Below, piece by piece: positions 36,167 through 49,212 of a DNA stretch of 64,000 nucleotides. Under the pieces are notes generated by a model. It had not been told where the DNA came from, ran no database searches, and was given only the letters and a program-made list of their open reading frames with translations. Origin of the DNA: Glycine soja (taxonomy: Eukaryota; Streptophyta; Magnoliopsida; Fabales; Fabaceae); contig NC_041010.1 of NCBI RefSeq assembly GCF_004193775.1, positions 38,987,562-39,051,561 of the forward strand. Direction: 5' to 3'. Position numbers and translations under genes: made by a program. Positions within the stretch are counted from its first letter, which is position 1. Every line of letters starts with the position of its first letter.

Positions 36167-36307
36167 TGTTAGTGTAAGGGTGTTTCCTCTTCTCATTCAT
36201 GTTAGGCAAAGTGCCTTATATAGACATTACAAAGATAAACCAGTTACTTGGTACAAGTAAGCCCATATATACAAGAGAACTAAGCCCAAGCTTCTCTTAT
36301 CCTAACA
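36167..36307 (-). repeat. copia 5' LTR (141 bp)
   Basis: Identical by eye to the LTR at 31854-31994. Followed by the TSD 'tgata' at 36308-36312. Confidence 0.95.
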
Positions 36308-36320
36308 TGATATATATAAG
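36308..36320 (-). promoter_or_regulatory. TATA-like box of the GAGC gene, separated by copia
   Basis: Minus-strand 'cttatatatatca'. The last five bases are the copia target site. Without the insertion this box would lie about 75 bp upstream of the MVREL start at 31774. It now lies about 4.5 kb away. Confidence 0.5.
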
Positions 36321-39300
36321 CTATGTACAGTCAATATTGTACGTAAAAAAAATATATCTATCTATGCGGATGAAGACGTTGTCAATTTTTCATTACCCTT
36401 GAAAAGCATATAAGTTATTGCTCCTTTAGACTGTGGTGGACCACTCAGTGTTCTTGTCATGAAATTTGGTTGAGGGAGCTAACATGACCTGTAGTTTGTT
36501 AATTTTTTTGTGACAGTCGAATCTCGGATCCCCTTGGACAAATCCTTGTGATTCCAGTGGTCACTTTCAACTATTAAATTGGCATTCATGTTTCAATTGC
36601 AAAATGTAATTTTTTAAAATTGGACAACTCTTTGAACATATTAAGATAGTGATTTAAGATTTAATATGTACAACAGTAATTAATTGATATTAATAAAATG
36701 AAAATAATAATAATAATAGTTAAATAATACAAATATAAAAGAAACATATTATCATAAAATTTTCGTGCTTCTTAACATTCAAATTAAGTACATATATTCA
36801 AATAAAATATATCATTATTTAATTTGAACCTTTAACGATACAAAACAATGTTCATTAATTAACAATAACAAGTTTAACAACATCTAGAACAAAAATGAAA
36901 CTAACAATTAGTAGGCTGTTATTTCTACTTCTTTTAAGAAAAAAATAAAAAATGATATCATATTGAACATTTTTAATTAACTTGCTGTGAGCCTATATTC
37001 TCTAACCAATTTTACCGAGTTTGTCCTGTTTTTTAACTAATTTTTCTCCAAATCGATTTTATGATTTATTTAAACTGAACACTTAATCGATTTACCAGTT
37101 TTCAATCATTCCAACAGATCCGATCTGGTTTCAAAACACTGAGAATGTGTAATCTAAGCAAAACTTCTGCTATAGACTCGGGGAGGTTGTAACTAATTCA
37201 GTATTAAGTAGCAGTAAAAAATACAATTATTTTTTGCTTAGTGGCTGCTTTTAGTACCAGCCCATTTTAGATTATACAAATAATATAAAAGAACATTATT
37301 AGAGATCCACTTATTGTTCGGTAGTGGAGGACTAAGACCAATAATAGTATGGTTGTTGATTGTTAAGGAAATAGCAAAATGCAAACTTTGCAAAGGAGAT
37401 TTTATCCTAGCTTTTGGAGGCCGTACGGTTCATTAGTGGGTTGGTTTGCAGTTGCTTAATTAATTATGCTCCATGTGTTATGTTTCCATTTCAGCATCAG
37501 CAAGCACCATTTCTAGCTTCAACTACAATCTCAGACTGTTGCCCCCACTATATATGTTGGTTTTTAGAGAGGTGAAAAGCCAATATTATTCTTGGCCCTT
37601 TCTTATACGAAACTCCATCCATGACTTGTCATAAGTTATTTATCAGTACTGTATGTATGCTAGATATAGTTCCCCTTTTTCCCAATAAAATAAACTAGGT
37701 CCAATTAAAATTAATTAGTTAATGATGACTCCAAATTAGTTCTTGAAATTGTATGAGTCGGACATTGTACTTCATAAGATTTTAAAAACCTTATGTTAAT
37801 TTTACAAAACGACATTTACTTTAGTTCTTTTTAATGGAAAACTACAGTAACAAAAAAGTGAAGAAAAAATTAAAATAAATAACTTTTTTACAAAAAGTGC
37901 AAGATTTATGCATGTAAGATTTTTAAAATCTCAGGATTAAATGCAAAATTAATATAATCTCAATAACTGATTAAGAATTTTGCTTAATTTCTAATGCAAA
38001 TTAAGAACAATAAAAACTTAGCATGTTTGAATTGGTGGCATATGTTAAAATCATGGTTGGTGCCACCATGGTTTTTCCATCACACCACATAGTACTTCCT
38101 CCAACCAAAATTATATATTGATGTTTACTTAAGTTAATGTACATTCTGTCAAAAAAAAAAAAGAAGAAATATATTTAACATTACTCACAAGTCACAAATG
38201 ACATATTTAGTCAAAAAAAAAATATTTATTTAATGTCTATGATAGAAGCAATTGTGGAATTAATTATAATTATCCAAGTCATCATGGTACTTAGGGGAAT
38301 GCACGCATGATGTATGAAAGAAAATAATTAATGAGACTTAATTAAAATCTGTAAAACATAATTTTGGTCCGAAAAGAGTAGCGTTTATAACTTATAAGGT
38401 CACCATAATTTTTTATATGTACATGGTCGACAACCAATCCAAACATGTTATAAAATTCAACCCACTTGGCACTATTCTAGTTGTATAAATATGAATAAGA
38501 CTTATAAGAGGTAAAATTCAGGTTTTGAACTAATAAATTCAAAAGCAGAAAATTCGAGCCTGTGGAACGTTTTCAAATTTTTCACCAAAAAGAAGCAACA
38601 ACCTGAAACTCTAGCCACTGGCATTAGTCATATGACTCATATTGTATAAATATATGTAAATAAGAAGTAAAATTCGGGTTGAGTTCTAAGATTAATTTTC
38701 TTATCAATTCAAAAGCAGAAACTTGATGAGGCCTATGGAATGTGTTCAATTTTTATTGGACGCACTGTGCGTAGTCATAATGTTAGTGGAATTCTTGTAA
38801 TCTAGGGGCTATCTGTTTGCCACATTAAGTGGGTTATAGATCAGTACTACTGCACCGCCACATCAGACGCATTATGCTTCATGTGACAAGCACAATTGTA
38901 TGTATTGACTAGATCATAGTTGTATATTATGCAAGTCAACCTGTCTGGTGGGAATTAACTCAATCATCTTTGAATATTCTTTGGACCTCTATTTACCGTG
39001 GACAATTCTGATTGGAAACAAGGGCAGCAGCACCCATAATTGAAGTTGGGTATGCCATTTTTTTTCCATCTAAGTTAGAGTTTCTAATTAAGGTTAAATT
39101 ATTAAGTTTTTCTGCAAGTAGGTTTTTAAACTAATTTTTTAATTAAATTCTTGATCATTTAATTCTTTCAATTGAGTCTCTATCATTTTTAAAATTGTCA
39201 TAATATATTATTTCTTTGTGATTTTAAGCCAATATATAAACTAATTTCATAGGGCTATTTAGTTTAGTTGTCCAATTTATTTATTTTATTAGTTTAAAGA

Positions 39301-39836
39301 ACTACTTGAAAATTTTTAAATAGTTTAATAAGCAACTGAATAATTTACCTTTAATTCATTTCTCTATTTTCTTATCGCTGTCAGTTTAGATCTGTTTTTA
39401 AAAAGTATTATATTAAATATATAATAAATACAAAGGCTGCATGTGTTGCTGATCACATGTTTATGCTAATATAGTTAATTTTAATTTGATTCAATCATGT
39501 AGTCAGACAAAGTGTTCTGGAGTCTGACCTCAGCGAGTCTTTAAATTCGAATGGAACATAAGGGAACTAAAAGGTGGAGAATGTGGAGAGAAACGTTTTT
39601 CACATATATACTCCACACCATACGCACAATTCTTTAGTGAAGAAAACTTACAGTTGGATTTCAGTGAAAAATAAAAATACACTACTCCTCACACGCTATC
39701 CATGTAAACACCTTCGAATTACACAATTGGACATGTATGAAAAATAAAACTATTACATTGTTTGGTATTTGTTTTCTTGGAAAGGAATTTATATAAACCA
39801 TCATATCTTATATTTTGAAGTTTTGAGTATTATAGT
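36321..39836. other. intergenic with one diverged duplication
   Basis: No gene recognised. Around 38484-38590 and 38642-38760 there is a diverged tandem duplication: both contain 'gtataaatat', then 'gtaaaattc.ggtt', 'aattcaaaagcagaaa' and 'cctgtggaa.gttttcaa'/'cctatggaatgtgttcaa'. The rest is AT-rich. Confidence 0.45.
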
Positions 39837-42290
39837 TTATTGGGTTTTCTTTGCCTTCCCTGGTCCTCTGGGAATTTTGTTGAGGTAGTTCTTGTTAAAC
39901 CTTCTATAGTTTTTCTTGAGAACTATTATGACATCGCCGACCCAGTTGTTGATTTCTTCCTCATACCGTTCATACACAATTGGCAGCGTTTGCATGCAGA
40001 GAAAACCTTGATACGAATTAACCATGCAACAAGAAACAAGACATCTTAGTACAATTAAACTTCAGTATAAAATCATCAATAAAAATAAGATTAAATTACT
40101 CAGTTGATCCCTAAACCCTAAAGTATTTAGAATTTTCAAATAAGATTAACTTTCATAAAATATTCCTTATTCTCTCATTATTGACCGCATGAAACAGCCA
40201 GAAAATTATATTCTGTGGCAGTCAACAGAGTATTTTAACCTAAAAAGAAAGAGGGTGAAGAAATGCTTACCAATATATAGCAGATTGACAAAGCTGAAGT
40301 AGCTTCCAATCACTGACAGAATATAGAGGGAAACAATGTTCTGAAAATGTTTTGAGAAGTGAGATGTCAGGTTCACTATATATATTTGTTAATTAAGAAA
40401 TTCATTTTAATTAATTAGTTTAATGAAGGACAATGAATATATAGGTTGTATACCAGAAGAAAGATTGGAAGGTCTATTCCGCATGAAATGCGGAGGAGCA
40501 TTGGTAATAACTGGTTAAATCTTTTGTGGAGGATGGAAGCAAGATCATGGAAGAATGATTCCTTTAAAACAATGTCCGGTATCTGGGGACCTTTCCTGAA
40601 AATATATTTTATCAAAGGGTATTATAATAGAAAAAGAACATAGATCTCAATATGTTATTTGATTTTTAAATATATATAATAGAACAAATTAAACTTCTAA
40701 CATAATTATAGAAAATCACTCCATATGGATTTCCCTTAAAGATAATATTCTGCATTACATGGAAGCTTTTAATTAGGAGCCATGACATTTTTTAGTGAAT
40801 TGATAATCCGTCAGTTAGAATATTAATATTCAATACCAACAAAAAAAGGATATGAATTTGTTATGATTAATTGGTCACCTATGTACGTACATGCATGTCC
40901 ATAAAAATATAAGCAAATCACCCTACAATTTGACATGCACATTACATGCACTCCATAAACCGGTTCAATCCAATGTGGATAGATAAAAAAATTCAATCTA
41001 AAAAACTGAAAATCGAATAAATCAAAAAGCGAATAGATACAAAACTTACAAAATCAAAATTTTTATTGGATCATATTTGATAACTCCAAAATTTGAGTTA
41101 ATTTGATAGTCAATTTTGATTAAAAATGATCACAATTTCTTCACTTTATCGTTATTTTTAATGAAATAATACAGAAATTAACATCATTGTAATTTTTTAC
41201 CAACAAAAAAAAAATTCATGTGTTTTGAAGGAAAATTGATGCAAAAATGTGAAAAAAAACCTTGAAGAAAAAGTTGAAGATCGAGACAGTTCGCTCAGCT
41301 ACCTTAGACCTATAAAAGGAGTAGAAAGTAAAGGAGAAAGACCAATCCCGAGAAATCGAGACTAAGAACTCTCTAGTAAATACATCTTAAGCCTGAGTAT
41401 CTTAAATAGGAGAAATCCTCTATGTTCATTATCCCCTTATTCCCTTCTATCCATCTGTCTTCTTCTATTCACGTTAATTCATAAATTGTAAAGTCCCTCA
41501 TAACAATCAGAAACTAAACATCTATTGTTGAGAGTCTAGCAGTCAAATGTCCTTGTAATGTAATCTTTCCTTATTATCTATTTAATGCAATGCCAATTTT
41601 TATTGTTTCTTTCCTGTGCTTTATTTGTTATTGTGTGGCCTAATCATCCATGCATTAGTTTTAGGGGTTATACATTGAAAAATGATAATTTCTAAAGAAT
41701 TCAGAAAAGAGCATATAAATAATTCATTGTTAGGGATAAAGTGACTTTATTTTGCCTTTGCACACATCTTCATGCTTCATGCAATTTACTATCTTTGCAA
41801 AGAGATTTGGGAGATGATAAATAAATTACACTCTTCATCGTTAGGGATGGGTTGAATGTATTAGTAGATGTGCTGGAAATTGGAAAAACATTAAATAGAG
41901 AAAAATATTAATATTGTATCAAAGTGAATTAGACATGTTAGGCTAACCTATTTTAAATTTTGAATTCATCTTTTTATCATTATCTTTTACTTTTCTTATC
42001 TTATTTATTTTATGTTCTAGATTTCTTATCTTTTACTTTAATCTCTTATCTCTTTAATTTTTATCTTATCTCTCAATCTTTTATTCTAAATTTCTTATCC
42101 TTACTATTAGATAATAAATTAACAAAACTAAAATGAATAGATCATATACTCTTTCTACTTCAAAACTAATTCAATCTAATCCACCAACACCCTAACATGT
42201 ACAATGAACAAAAAGCTATAGCATTTGAATTTGGATCAAAGTTGACTTATAATTAAGCCGAGTCACACTCTGAAGGCTAGGTGTTGTTTG

Positions 42291-42371
<81 letters not shown>

Positions 42372-43034
42372 TGCATCCATTTGAATATATCTTACAAAAT
42401 TGCATCCATTCATAGCCCCTATGATGTTAAGAAAATTATGTACCACTTAAATATGTCTGCAACCGTGGACCATATGAATAGTACAAGCATGGTGGTGATG
42501 GAAATGTGACAAAGGAGAGCCACGAAATTGTACTCAACGATCTCAAATAGAAACCATATCACAGTCATCCCACCCAAAAGCGCACCTGATACATATCTGT
42601 CCTTCCATAATAACACATCTGCCACTGCAATTAAGTTCCCGAATTATATATTAGAATCAATTCATGGATTCTCAAAAGTCAAAACTTCCTTAAATTCAAA
42701 TCACTAGCATATTGCTAACAAAAGAAGAGAGAAAATTTAATGATATATATCATTTGCAAGATTATAGCTCTCTCATGAGTTGCTCACAAAACGCAAGTGC
42801 AAATTTACTAGTGTGCAATATATATATATCATGCCAATGAATTTATTGTAAATATATATATGTACTCAAACATGAATTTGTATAACATGACTAACAAACT
42901 ATGAACTAAATTGAATTTAACGTGGTACCTTTTCCTCCTCCAAGAACTTCATGAATCGGTTCTTCGTGTCCAAAGAGCTTTGCCCGTGATCCGATAATTT
43001 CATTTTCAGAATCAGATGATGTATCGTTCATCAT
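39837..43034 (-). CDS. reticulon-like protein (RTNLB), five exons
   Basis: By-eye exons (minus): 42929-43034, 42444-42624, 40454-40595, 40271-40340, 39837-40006, all GT-AG and phase-consistent, giving 222 residues. The reticulon homology domain starts at about residue 36 (VADVLLWKDRYVSGALLGG) and has the usual two long hydrophobic hairpins, one around residues 45-90 and one around 140-180 (LNIVSLYILSVIGSYFSFVN), separated by a hydrophilic loop. The family shapes tubular ER by wedge insertion. The N-terminal tail is short and acidic (MMNDTSSDSENEIIG). The last four residues KKTQ fit a dilysine KKXX ER-retrieval signal, as in other plant RTNLBs. Intron 2 (40596-42443) is swollen by repeats and an (AT)38 tract. 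Confidence 0.88.
41230..42200 (-). repeat. dispersed repeat in RTNLB intron 2
   Basis: LTR-like, AT-rich sequence. Its right half (41730-42110) is a run of 'cttatctttt' words, preceded by 'atctttgcaaagagatttgggagatgat'. Reverse-complemented it matches 28905-29440 word for word in order. Ends and class not determined; a retroelement LTR is a reasonable guess. Confidence 0.5.
42294..42369. repeat. (AT)38 microsatellite in RTNLB intron 2
   Basis: Uninterrupted dinucleotide tract, about 75 bp from the exon 2 donor site at 42443. Confidence 0.95.
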
Positions 43035-46000
43035 AGTTCAATTCCTTCTTGACTAATATATTGTGTTCTAGTGCCTAGCATTTATATGGATCATCCAGCC
43101 ATACTTATTTATTTGTTTTCATGCGCAAGGATATGAGATTCTATGCTCAATACTAACGTAAGGAATGACTTGGCGTTAACATGATCGATGATACCTTTTC
43201 ATTCCCGCTAACACTAAAAATTCCAAAGTATCTATGCCACGAATCTAGATGAGTCTTGTTTCAGCAACCAACTCATGATTTTTATGCAACCCCATGTCGA
43301 AAATATGGAGCAATTAATAAACTATTTGTTTTTATGTTCATAAATAATTAGAATCATATTATTTTTTTCTGTACATATATGTTTACATTTAAAGCACTTA
43401 TAAAATTGGTATCTTTTCTCTCAAAAATATATTCATGTATTAGTGCACTTAATGTAACAAACCCCAAAAAGTCAATGAAAGTTATTTTTAGACAGTGATT
43501 GTATATGATGGTAAAAGTATAAATAAAAGTTAAAAATACACTACTACATGTGATCTTCAGTAACATATTTACAACATAAAGATGACATGTGTTTTCAAAA
43601 AAATATTATTAAAGATTATTTGTTGAATTAGATTCAATGTTAATTGGTGTACGTATTATTGAGGTGTTTATAATGTTGAAATGTCGAAAAAAATATCATT
43701 ATCTTTTATGTTATGAAAACAAATAATCAATCGAATGGGTCAATTCCCTTCCCTGCACTCTCTTACTCAACCGACACAAACTACGACAAACAAAAAGGAA
43801 AATGTGAACTATCCATGCAACACTTCAACATGTAAAAATGGTTTGCATGCACATGGTGCATTAACGGAAAAAGAGCATCAACGAAAAACAATAAAAATAA
43901 AATAAACCCAATCGAGACAAAACACCAGTATTTTAAAAACAACAATTCCTGTTATCCTTAATATAGAGTAGTTCTTTGCATTTCCCTTTGTTACACCTTT
44001 TAACGGAAATTTATTATTATTAGTATTATAGTGCTTATGCAATACACGAGATAAATATTTATTATACATAATAAATAAATATTTTAAATTTATGAAAAAT
44101 AATTTATATTTTGAGACAAAATGTTTAACTATTAATATTTAAAAAAAATATATTAAAATTAAATTTAAAAGTAAAAAATGAAGATAGACGTAAAGAGATA
44201 ATATGTTAAGAAAAATCTCTAGCTAGAAGCATAATTATTAAAAAAAGAGACTGATAATTAATCAATTTCTTCAACCAAAACCATTAATCAATTAAAGTCA
44301 ATAAATACTTTATATGTCACTTATTCAGATAATAATAGAAGAGAAAAAGTAATATTTTTTATATTCACATGAGCTGCACGACTAATGTAGTATATAAACA
44401 ATTAAATAAGCGTGTTTGGTGTGCGCCAATGCATGTGGCTTATGGGTCCTTTTAGCTTGCACAAACAACAGAGTAATCAAGAAAGTTGCTTTCTGTACTT
44501 AGAATTTCCAGTACGAATGGATATATGGTCCTGCTTTTATCTTTTTTTTTCTTTTTTTTTTTTTTCTGAATGAGTGATATTAATATGATCCTACTATCTT
44601 TGAAACATATATACTATCAATACAGAAGCAAGTTGGACTGGTCCCAACAAACTTTTCTATATGTTGTTAGTTGTTGCCTGGGATTACTCCATCCTCACCC
44701 TCTTTTATCCACTTTCCTCAAGTGGTGTTCCTACTTTTCTCAAAACATGCAGAAATGTATTGAATGTGACCGATTGCATGGTAACCAACTCATTACTCTC
44801 ATTTCAATTCATTCCAATATGATATAAAAAGAATTGGATTTCAAGCCAACAACATTTTATATTATCAATATGTGTACATATGATGAACTTAATTTGAATG
44901 CATTTGTAGATTCTTTACTTAATATAAATAGGATAGTTTGCTATGATATACCGATCGATAAATCATAAGGTTTAAGTCTAAGTAATTGATTTATTTTTTT
45001 GGAACAATTGTTGAATGAGTTTAAGTATATCAAATGAGAGAAAGAAAGAGAGAATTTCTCTTTATTGTTTGAGAAACTTAGTTTTAATTCTTGTAATTCT
45101 TTATTCAAATAGACCTTATTCTTCCTCTATAATAAAATCAGATCAGATAGAGAAAAAGAAGGAATTCGTAAATATAGATTAAACGGAATTCGATGGACCT
45201 CCACACCACCACTCAATAGAGATTTAAAATGAGAAGTTGAAAGGGTTAGTGATTGTTGATCAGGATGCGGCTCCTTTTTGTGCTTTGTCTTTTTCTTAAT
45301 TAAGGAGGATATTTGTAAAAGAAGAATAACAAATTCAAGGAGACAATCAATAAAATGGATTGGTAAATTAAACTAATATACGTTTGGTAAATTAAACTTA
45401 ATTAATTAAGGGTATCTTCTTTTATTCCACCAACTTCCTCCTCCCAACACTGTCCAAGAAAAAAATATATGATAGCCACAGAAAAAAGTTTCTGCTAGTT
45501 AATGGAGGACTAATATAATAATACTACATTTAAATTTTTTCAGGAACACATGTATCCAATTTATACTTAGAATCCAGAGTCCAGACAACATATAAAATTA
45601 TAGCTAGCTGCACCATTTCTCTAAACAAATATAAGTAAAAAATTAGCAAAATATATGACAGCAAAAATAGTTATTAGTACTTTATAGTATAGTTAAAAGC
45701 TTGTCATACTTAAGCAGAAAATTTTTGCAAGTAATATATAAGGGAGACAAATAACAAAGTAAAATATGCACTTCCTCGGGAATGAAAAAAATTGATCTAC
45801 TTTAATTTGGTATTTTGTCTTAAATTCTTTAACTCCTTGATACTCAATTTTTGTGAAGCCTAGAAAAATAATAAACTTAAAACTAGAAGAACCATGCCCA
45901 ATAAAAACAAAGAAATGCAGACATGCATGCAAAGTTATGCCTTTCAGCAATTTTATCCAAATTCTTAAGAAATGTGAGTTTAATTAATTTAATTACTAAA

Positions 46001-47139
46001 TGAACTTAACTGCTTTAATCAGATCTTCGCATGGAAAAATCAAAATTCCACTCCAACAATTTTCAATCTCAAATCAAAACCATTAAAATAAGATCAAGGT
46101 GACCAACACAAAAGAAGAATAGAGAAAAAAAAAAAGGAACAACAACCTTGGCTTTTGCAAATTGATCCAAATTAATTATTTTTATATATACGAGGAATAA
46201 GCTGCAAAACATATTATCAAATTATTTACATGTAGCATGTTAACCATTGATTTTTTGTTTTACTTATATGTGTGTGTGTGATATCAATATCTTAATTTTT
46301 CAAGAAACCATAAAATTTCTCCCAAAAGTTTGATCAACCTTCCATATTCAGTCATACATATGCATATTCAATTTTGACGACTCATTTAATAATTTATAAA
46401 TCTATAAATTGGTCCAGGCCAGAAATATGTATTTAGTGTGACAAAAATTAGATTTCATCTTCTTAAACAAAGCTTCATATTTAAATTTGATGGACAAACA
46501 AATATAATTAAAAGAAGATAAAAAAAGCTAAAAGATATTTCACACAAATATCATATAATTATAACCTATAAAACAAAACTGATTCTCAGACCCATGTGAT
46601 GTTACCATTTTGGACCGATCCATGTTAGACGCCCCTTCAATTATTACGTAACGCATTCATGTTACACGCTCCCTGCAATTATCAGGTAACGCCATTAAAC
46701 GCACGGTCCCCTTATGAACTTCACCAAGCAAAACTATTACACAGTGTATGGTAGCAACTACAATTCTAATCCTAAGCAGAAATTATGAAGGAAAAGCTAT
46801 AATGGAAATTTCTCATGTATTCATTTCAATTCTGGATACATATTTATAAGCAGCACAAGCTAAACGGTGTCTGTGTCCCACTGTGAGTGCACTGAGTTGT
46901 AACATAATTGAGCAAATTGTTATAACAGATTTGGTTAAGGAAATCTAGAAATATTCTTATCCTTATCCTTATCCTAGTGCTGTCCCCTCATACGTAATCA
47001 CAAAAGATGATTGGGCCTTTTGATATTCCTGCTTGGTCTAGTATCAGCCCTCTTTGTATTGCTATCAGTGTATGAAATCGTTCGTGTATGAGCAGATGGG
47101 GAAGAGAATGATAGCACAACACCTAGAGGAGCAATGCAA
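43035..47139. other. long intergenic stretch
   Basis: No gene recognised. The first 300 bp is the RTNLB promoter side. Near 46620-46700 a 35-bp unit 'catgttagacgccccttcaattattacgtaacgc' is followed by a diverged copy 'catgttacacgctccctgcaattatcaggtaacgc'. At 46800-47035 'catatttataagcagcacaag' followed by 'ttggtctagtatcagccc' could be an LTR and PBS remnant, but I could not find a partner LTR. Confidence 0.4.
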
Positions 47140-47147
47140 TATACCCG

Positions 47148-47800
47148 CAGTGGCAGACCCAGGATTTAGTGATTGGGGTCAAAATCAACAAAATATATAA
47201 GTATTAAAATTCATATAAAATATTCATATATTTTTTTAAATGATTTTAAAACATTAATAAAATATATTATTTACATAGAACATATTAAACATATTTTAAA
47301 GATCCTAAGCTACAAATCACAATAACCAATTTCATATTCCATCAAAAAACTGAATAAATTAAATTTATAATAAAAATTGGTATTTACATTAATTATTTTT
47401 TTTAATGAAAATTCTTATTAATCATATTCCAAAAACCTACTAAATATGACTAAATTATGTAACTTACTAAATTATTTTTTAGGACAATAGTAGCCAACTA
47501 CCATTCAAGAATAATTTACTTTCAAAAAGTTAAAAATTGAAGAAGAAACATATTTGTTGTAGCGAAGGCTACAATTTTAAAAGCAAGTGATGACAAACCT
47601 TTAGGACAATTTGATGATATCTTTTGTTTTCTTAAGATTTATATAGTTTACGAGTCTGCCCACTAGGAACGAAAGATGAATATTTTTTGATGTATTTCAA
47701 AATTTAGGTTGTCATTCTTATATATAATGTTTTTAAAGTTTGATTCATTGATAAAGGTTAATAAAATTATTTGGTTACAAATTGAAATTATTTATAACTT

Positions 47801-47881
<81 letters not shown>

Positions 47882-48141
47882 GAAAAACTATTTTAAAGAA
47901 AAATAAATAATATTAAAATTTTTATCTAAAAAAACAAAAATACAATTATCTCTGCAATAAATATTACAAATAATAAAATATTTTATTATTACTTAAATAA
48001 TATTATTTCCATACTTAAATTTCTAAAAGCAAAATAATTACTCAATATTATTTTAAAAAAATTATCACCTAATATAAAAAATTAATTTGAAAAAATTAGG
48101 GGTGGCAAAGGTCCCCTCAGTTTGCTGTGGGTCCGCCCCTG
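47148..48141. mobile_element. non-autonomous hAT-type element
   Basis: Left end 'cagtggcagaccca' and right end 'tgggtccgcccctg' are inverted repeats with two mismatches. The word CAGGGGCGGACCCA is a familiar plant hAT terminus. Flanking 8-mers match at 7 of 8 (tatacccg 47140-47147, tgtacccg 48142-48149), the hAT TSD length. The interior is AT-rich, has no transposase, and carries a long (TAA)n tract. Confidence 0.78.
47802..47880. repeat. (TAA)n microsatellite, about 26 units
   Basis: Uninterrupted 'taa' repeats inside the hAT-type element. Confidence 0.95.
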
Positions 48142-48149
48142 TGTACCCG

Positions 48150-48641
48150 TGCCTAAAATCCTACCCCAAATTTACACATTTTTTAAAAGTATGTGAGGAA
48201 ATGAAGAATTTTATTGAAAGATATTAATTTAAATAATGAAGTTAAATGTATAGATTTCAGTTATAAATTTTCTTAACTCAACTCACTAATATAATATGTG
48301 AAAATTTGTTTTTCTCGCATATAAATTTGCATGTAGATGTAGTGCAAATTTAGTATAAATTTTTAGACAAAGATGTGACGATCGAATAAAAAGACTTTTG
48401 TGATACTTTTTATAATTTAATTATTATTTTTAATTTTTCATAATATTAATTATTTCATCTTACACTTTTATTTTTCATTGTAAAAATAAATCTATTCAAA
48501 TTAATTGTATAAACTCAGTTTAAGAAAAAAATGAGATAAACACCTGACAAAAAATTGTATATAAATACAAGCATAGAACTAAATATATAATTAGTATTCT
48601 TAAAAACAAACTCTTTGGTGTCAGAACTGAGAAGAGTGGTG
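48150..48641. other. upstream flank of chlorophyllase pseudogene
   Basis: AT-rich. The last 90 bp ('tagtattcttaaaaacaaactctttggtgt...') match the 5' flank of the intact chlorophyllase gene ('tagtattcttagaagcaaagtctttggtgt', 57470-57500), so the duplication included proximal promoter or 5' UTR. Confidence 0.6.
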
Positions 48642-49212
48642 ATGGCGCAGAGAACTCAGCCAGTATTGGTCATCACGGATGTTTTCCAAATATCCAATGG
48701 AAAGCAATTAAATGTTGAAACATCCAGTGCTTCCTCCTCACCTCCAAAACCATTAGCTAATCTTTACACTAACTGAAACTATGCTCAAGTTTTCAGCACT
48801 CATAGGCATCGACCCTGTAGGTAGCATATCTAAGTGCAAGGCTTACAAAACAACACTTCCTCATATTCTCACAGTCCTTGGATTTGAACATACCAGTAGC
48901 AGTAATTGGCACTGGATTGGGCCCAGAGAAGGCTAATTTTTTGTTTCCACCCTGTGCTCCTCATGGGGAGAACCATAAGGAGCTTAAACCCACTTGTGCA
49001 CATTTTGTTGCAACAAAGTATGGACATGCTGGATGATGAAACACCTGGGCCAATTGTGATAATGTCAAAATGTATGTGCAAGAATGGGAAGGGTCCTAGG
49101 AACTTGATGAGAAGGACTCTGAGGGTTGGCTATGAATGAGCAGTGGAGGGACTTTGATGCTATTATTGCGGATCCTGATCTTGCTCCAGCCAGACTCGAC
49201 AATGTGGTGTAC
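48642..49212 (+). pseudogene. chlorophyllase pseudogene
   Basis: Begins ATGGCGCAGAGA with about 45 codons close to exon 1 of the intact gene (VLVITDVFQISNG versus ILVTTDVFQMGNI). It then jumps by an internal deletion straight into the part corresponding to FSALVGIDPV. The lost piece includes the rest of exon 1, the intron and the GHSKGG catalytic-serine motif. Stops and frameshifts follow (TGA after the deletion, further shifts near 48890-49010). Homology to the intact copy ends at 'gtgtac' (49212), a few codons before its stop, where a dispersed repeat starts. It cannot encode an active hydrolase. Confidence 0.88.

Larger units (their letters stand above)
31854..36307 (-). mobile_element. 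full-length Ty1-copia LTR retrotransposon
   Basis: 4454 bp, transcribed leftward. The two 141-bp LTRs (31854-31994 and 36167-36307) begin TGTTAG and end CTAACA and read as identical. A perfect 5-bp TSD 'tgata' flanks the element. The PBS (minus strand 'tggtatcaggagtcc', 36150-36164) is 2 nt inside the 5' LTR and resembles the initiator tRNA-Met type. A polypurine tract 'gtaagggaggatt' (31995-32007) abuts the 3' LTR. Internal order on the minus strand is gag, protease, integrase, RT, RNase H, which is the copia order. Confidence 0.96.

Noticed and set aside
46800..47060. Copia-type LTR plus PBS ('ttggtctagtatcagccc')
   Set aside because: Only suggestive words; no second LTR or TSD found, so not listed as an element.
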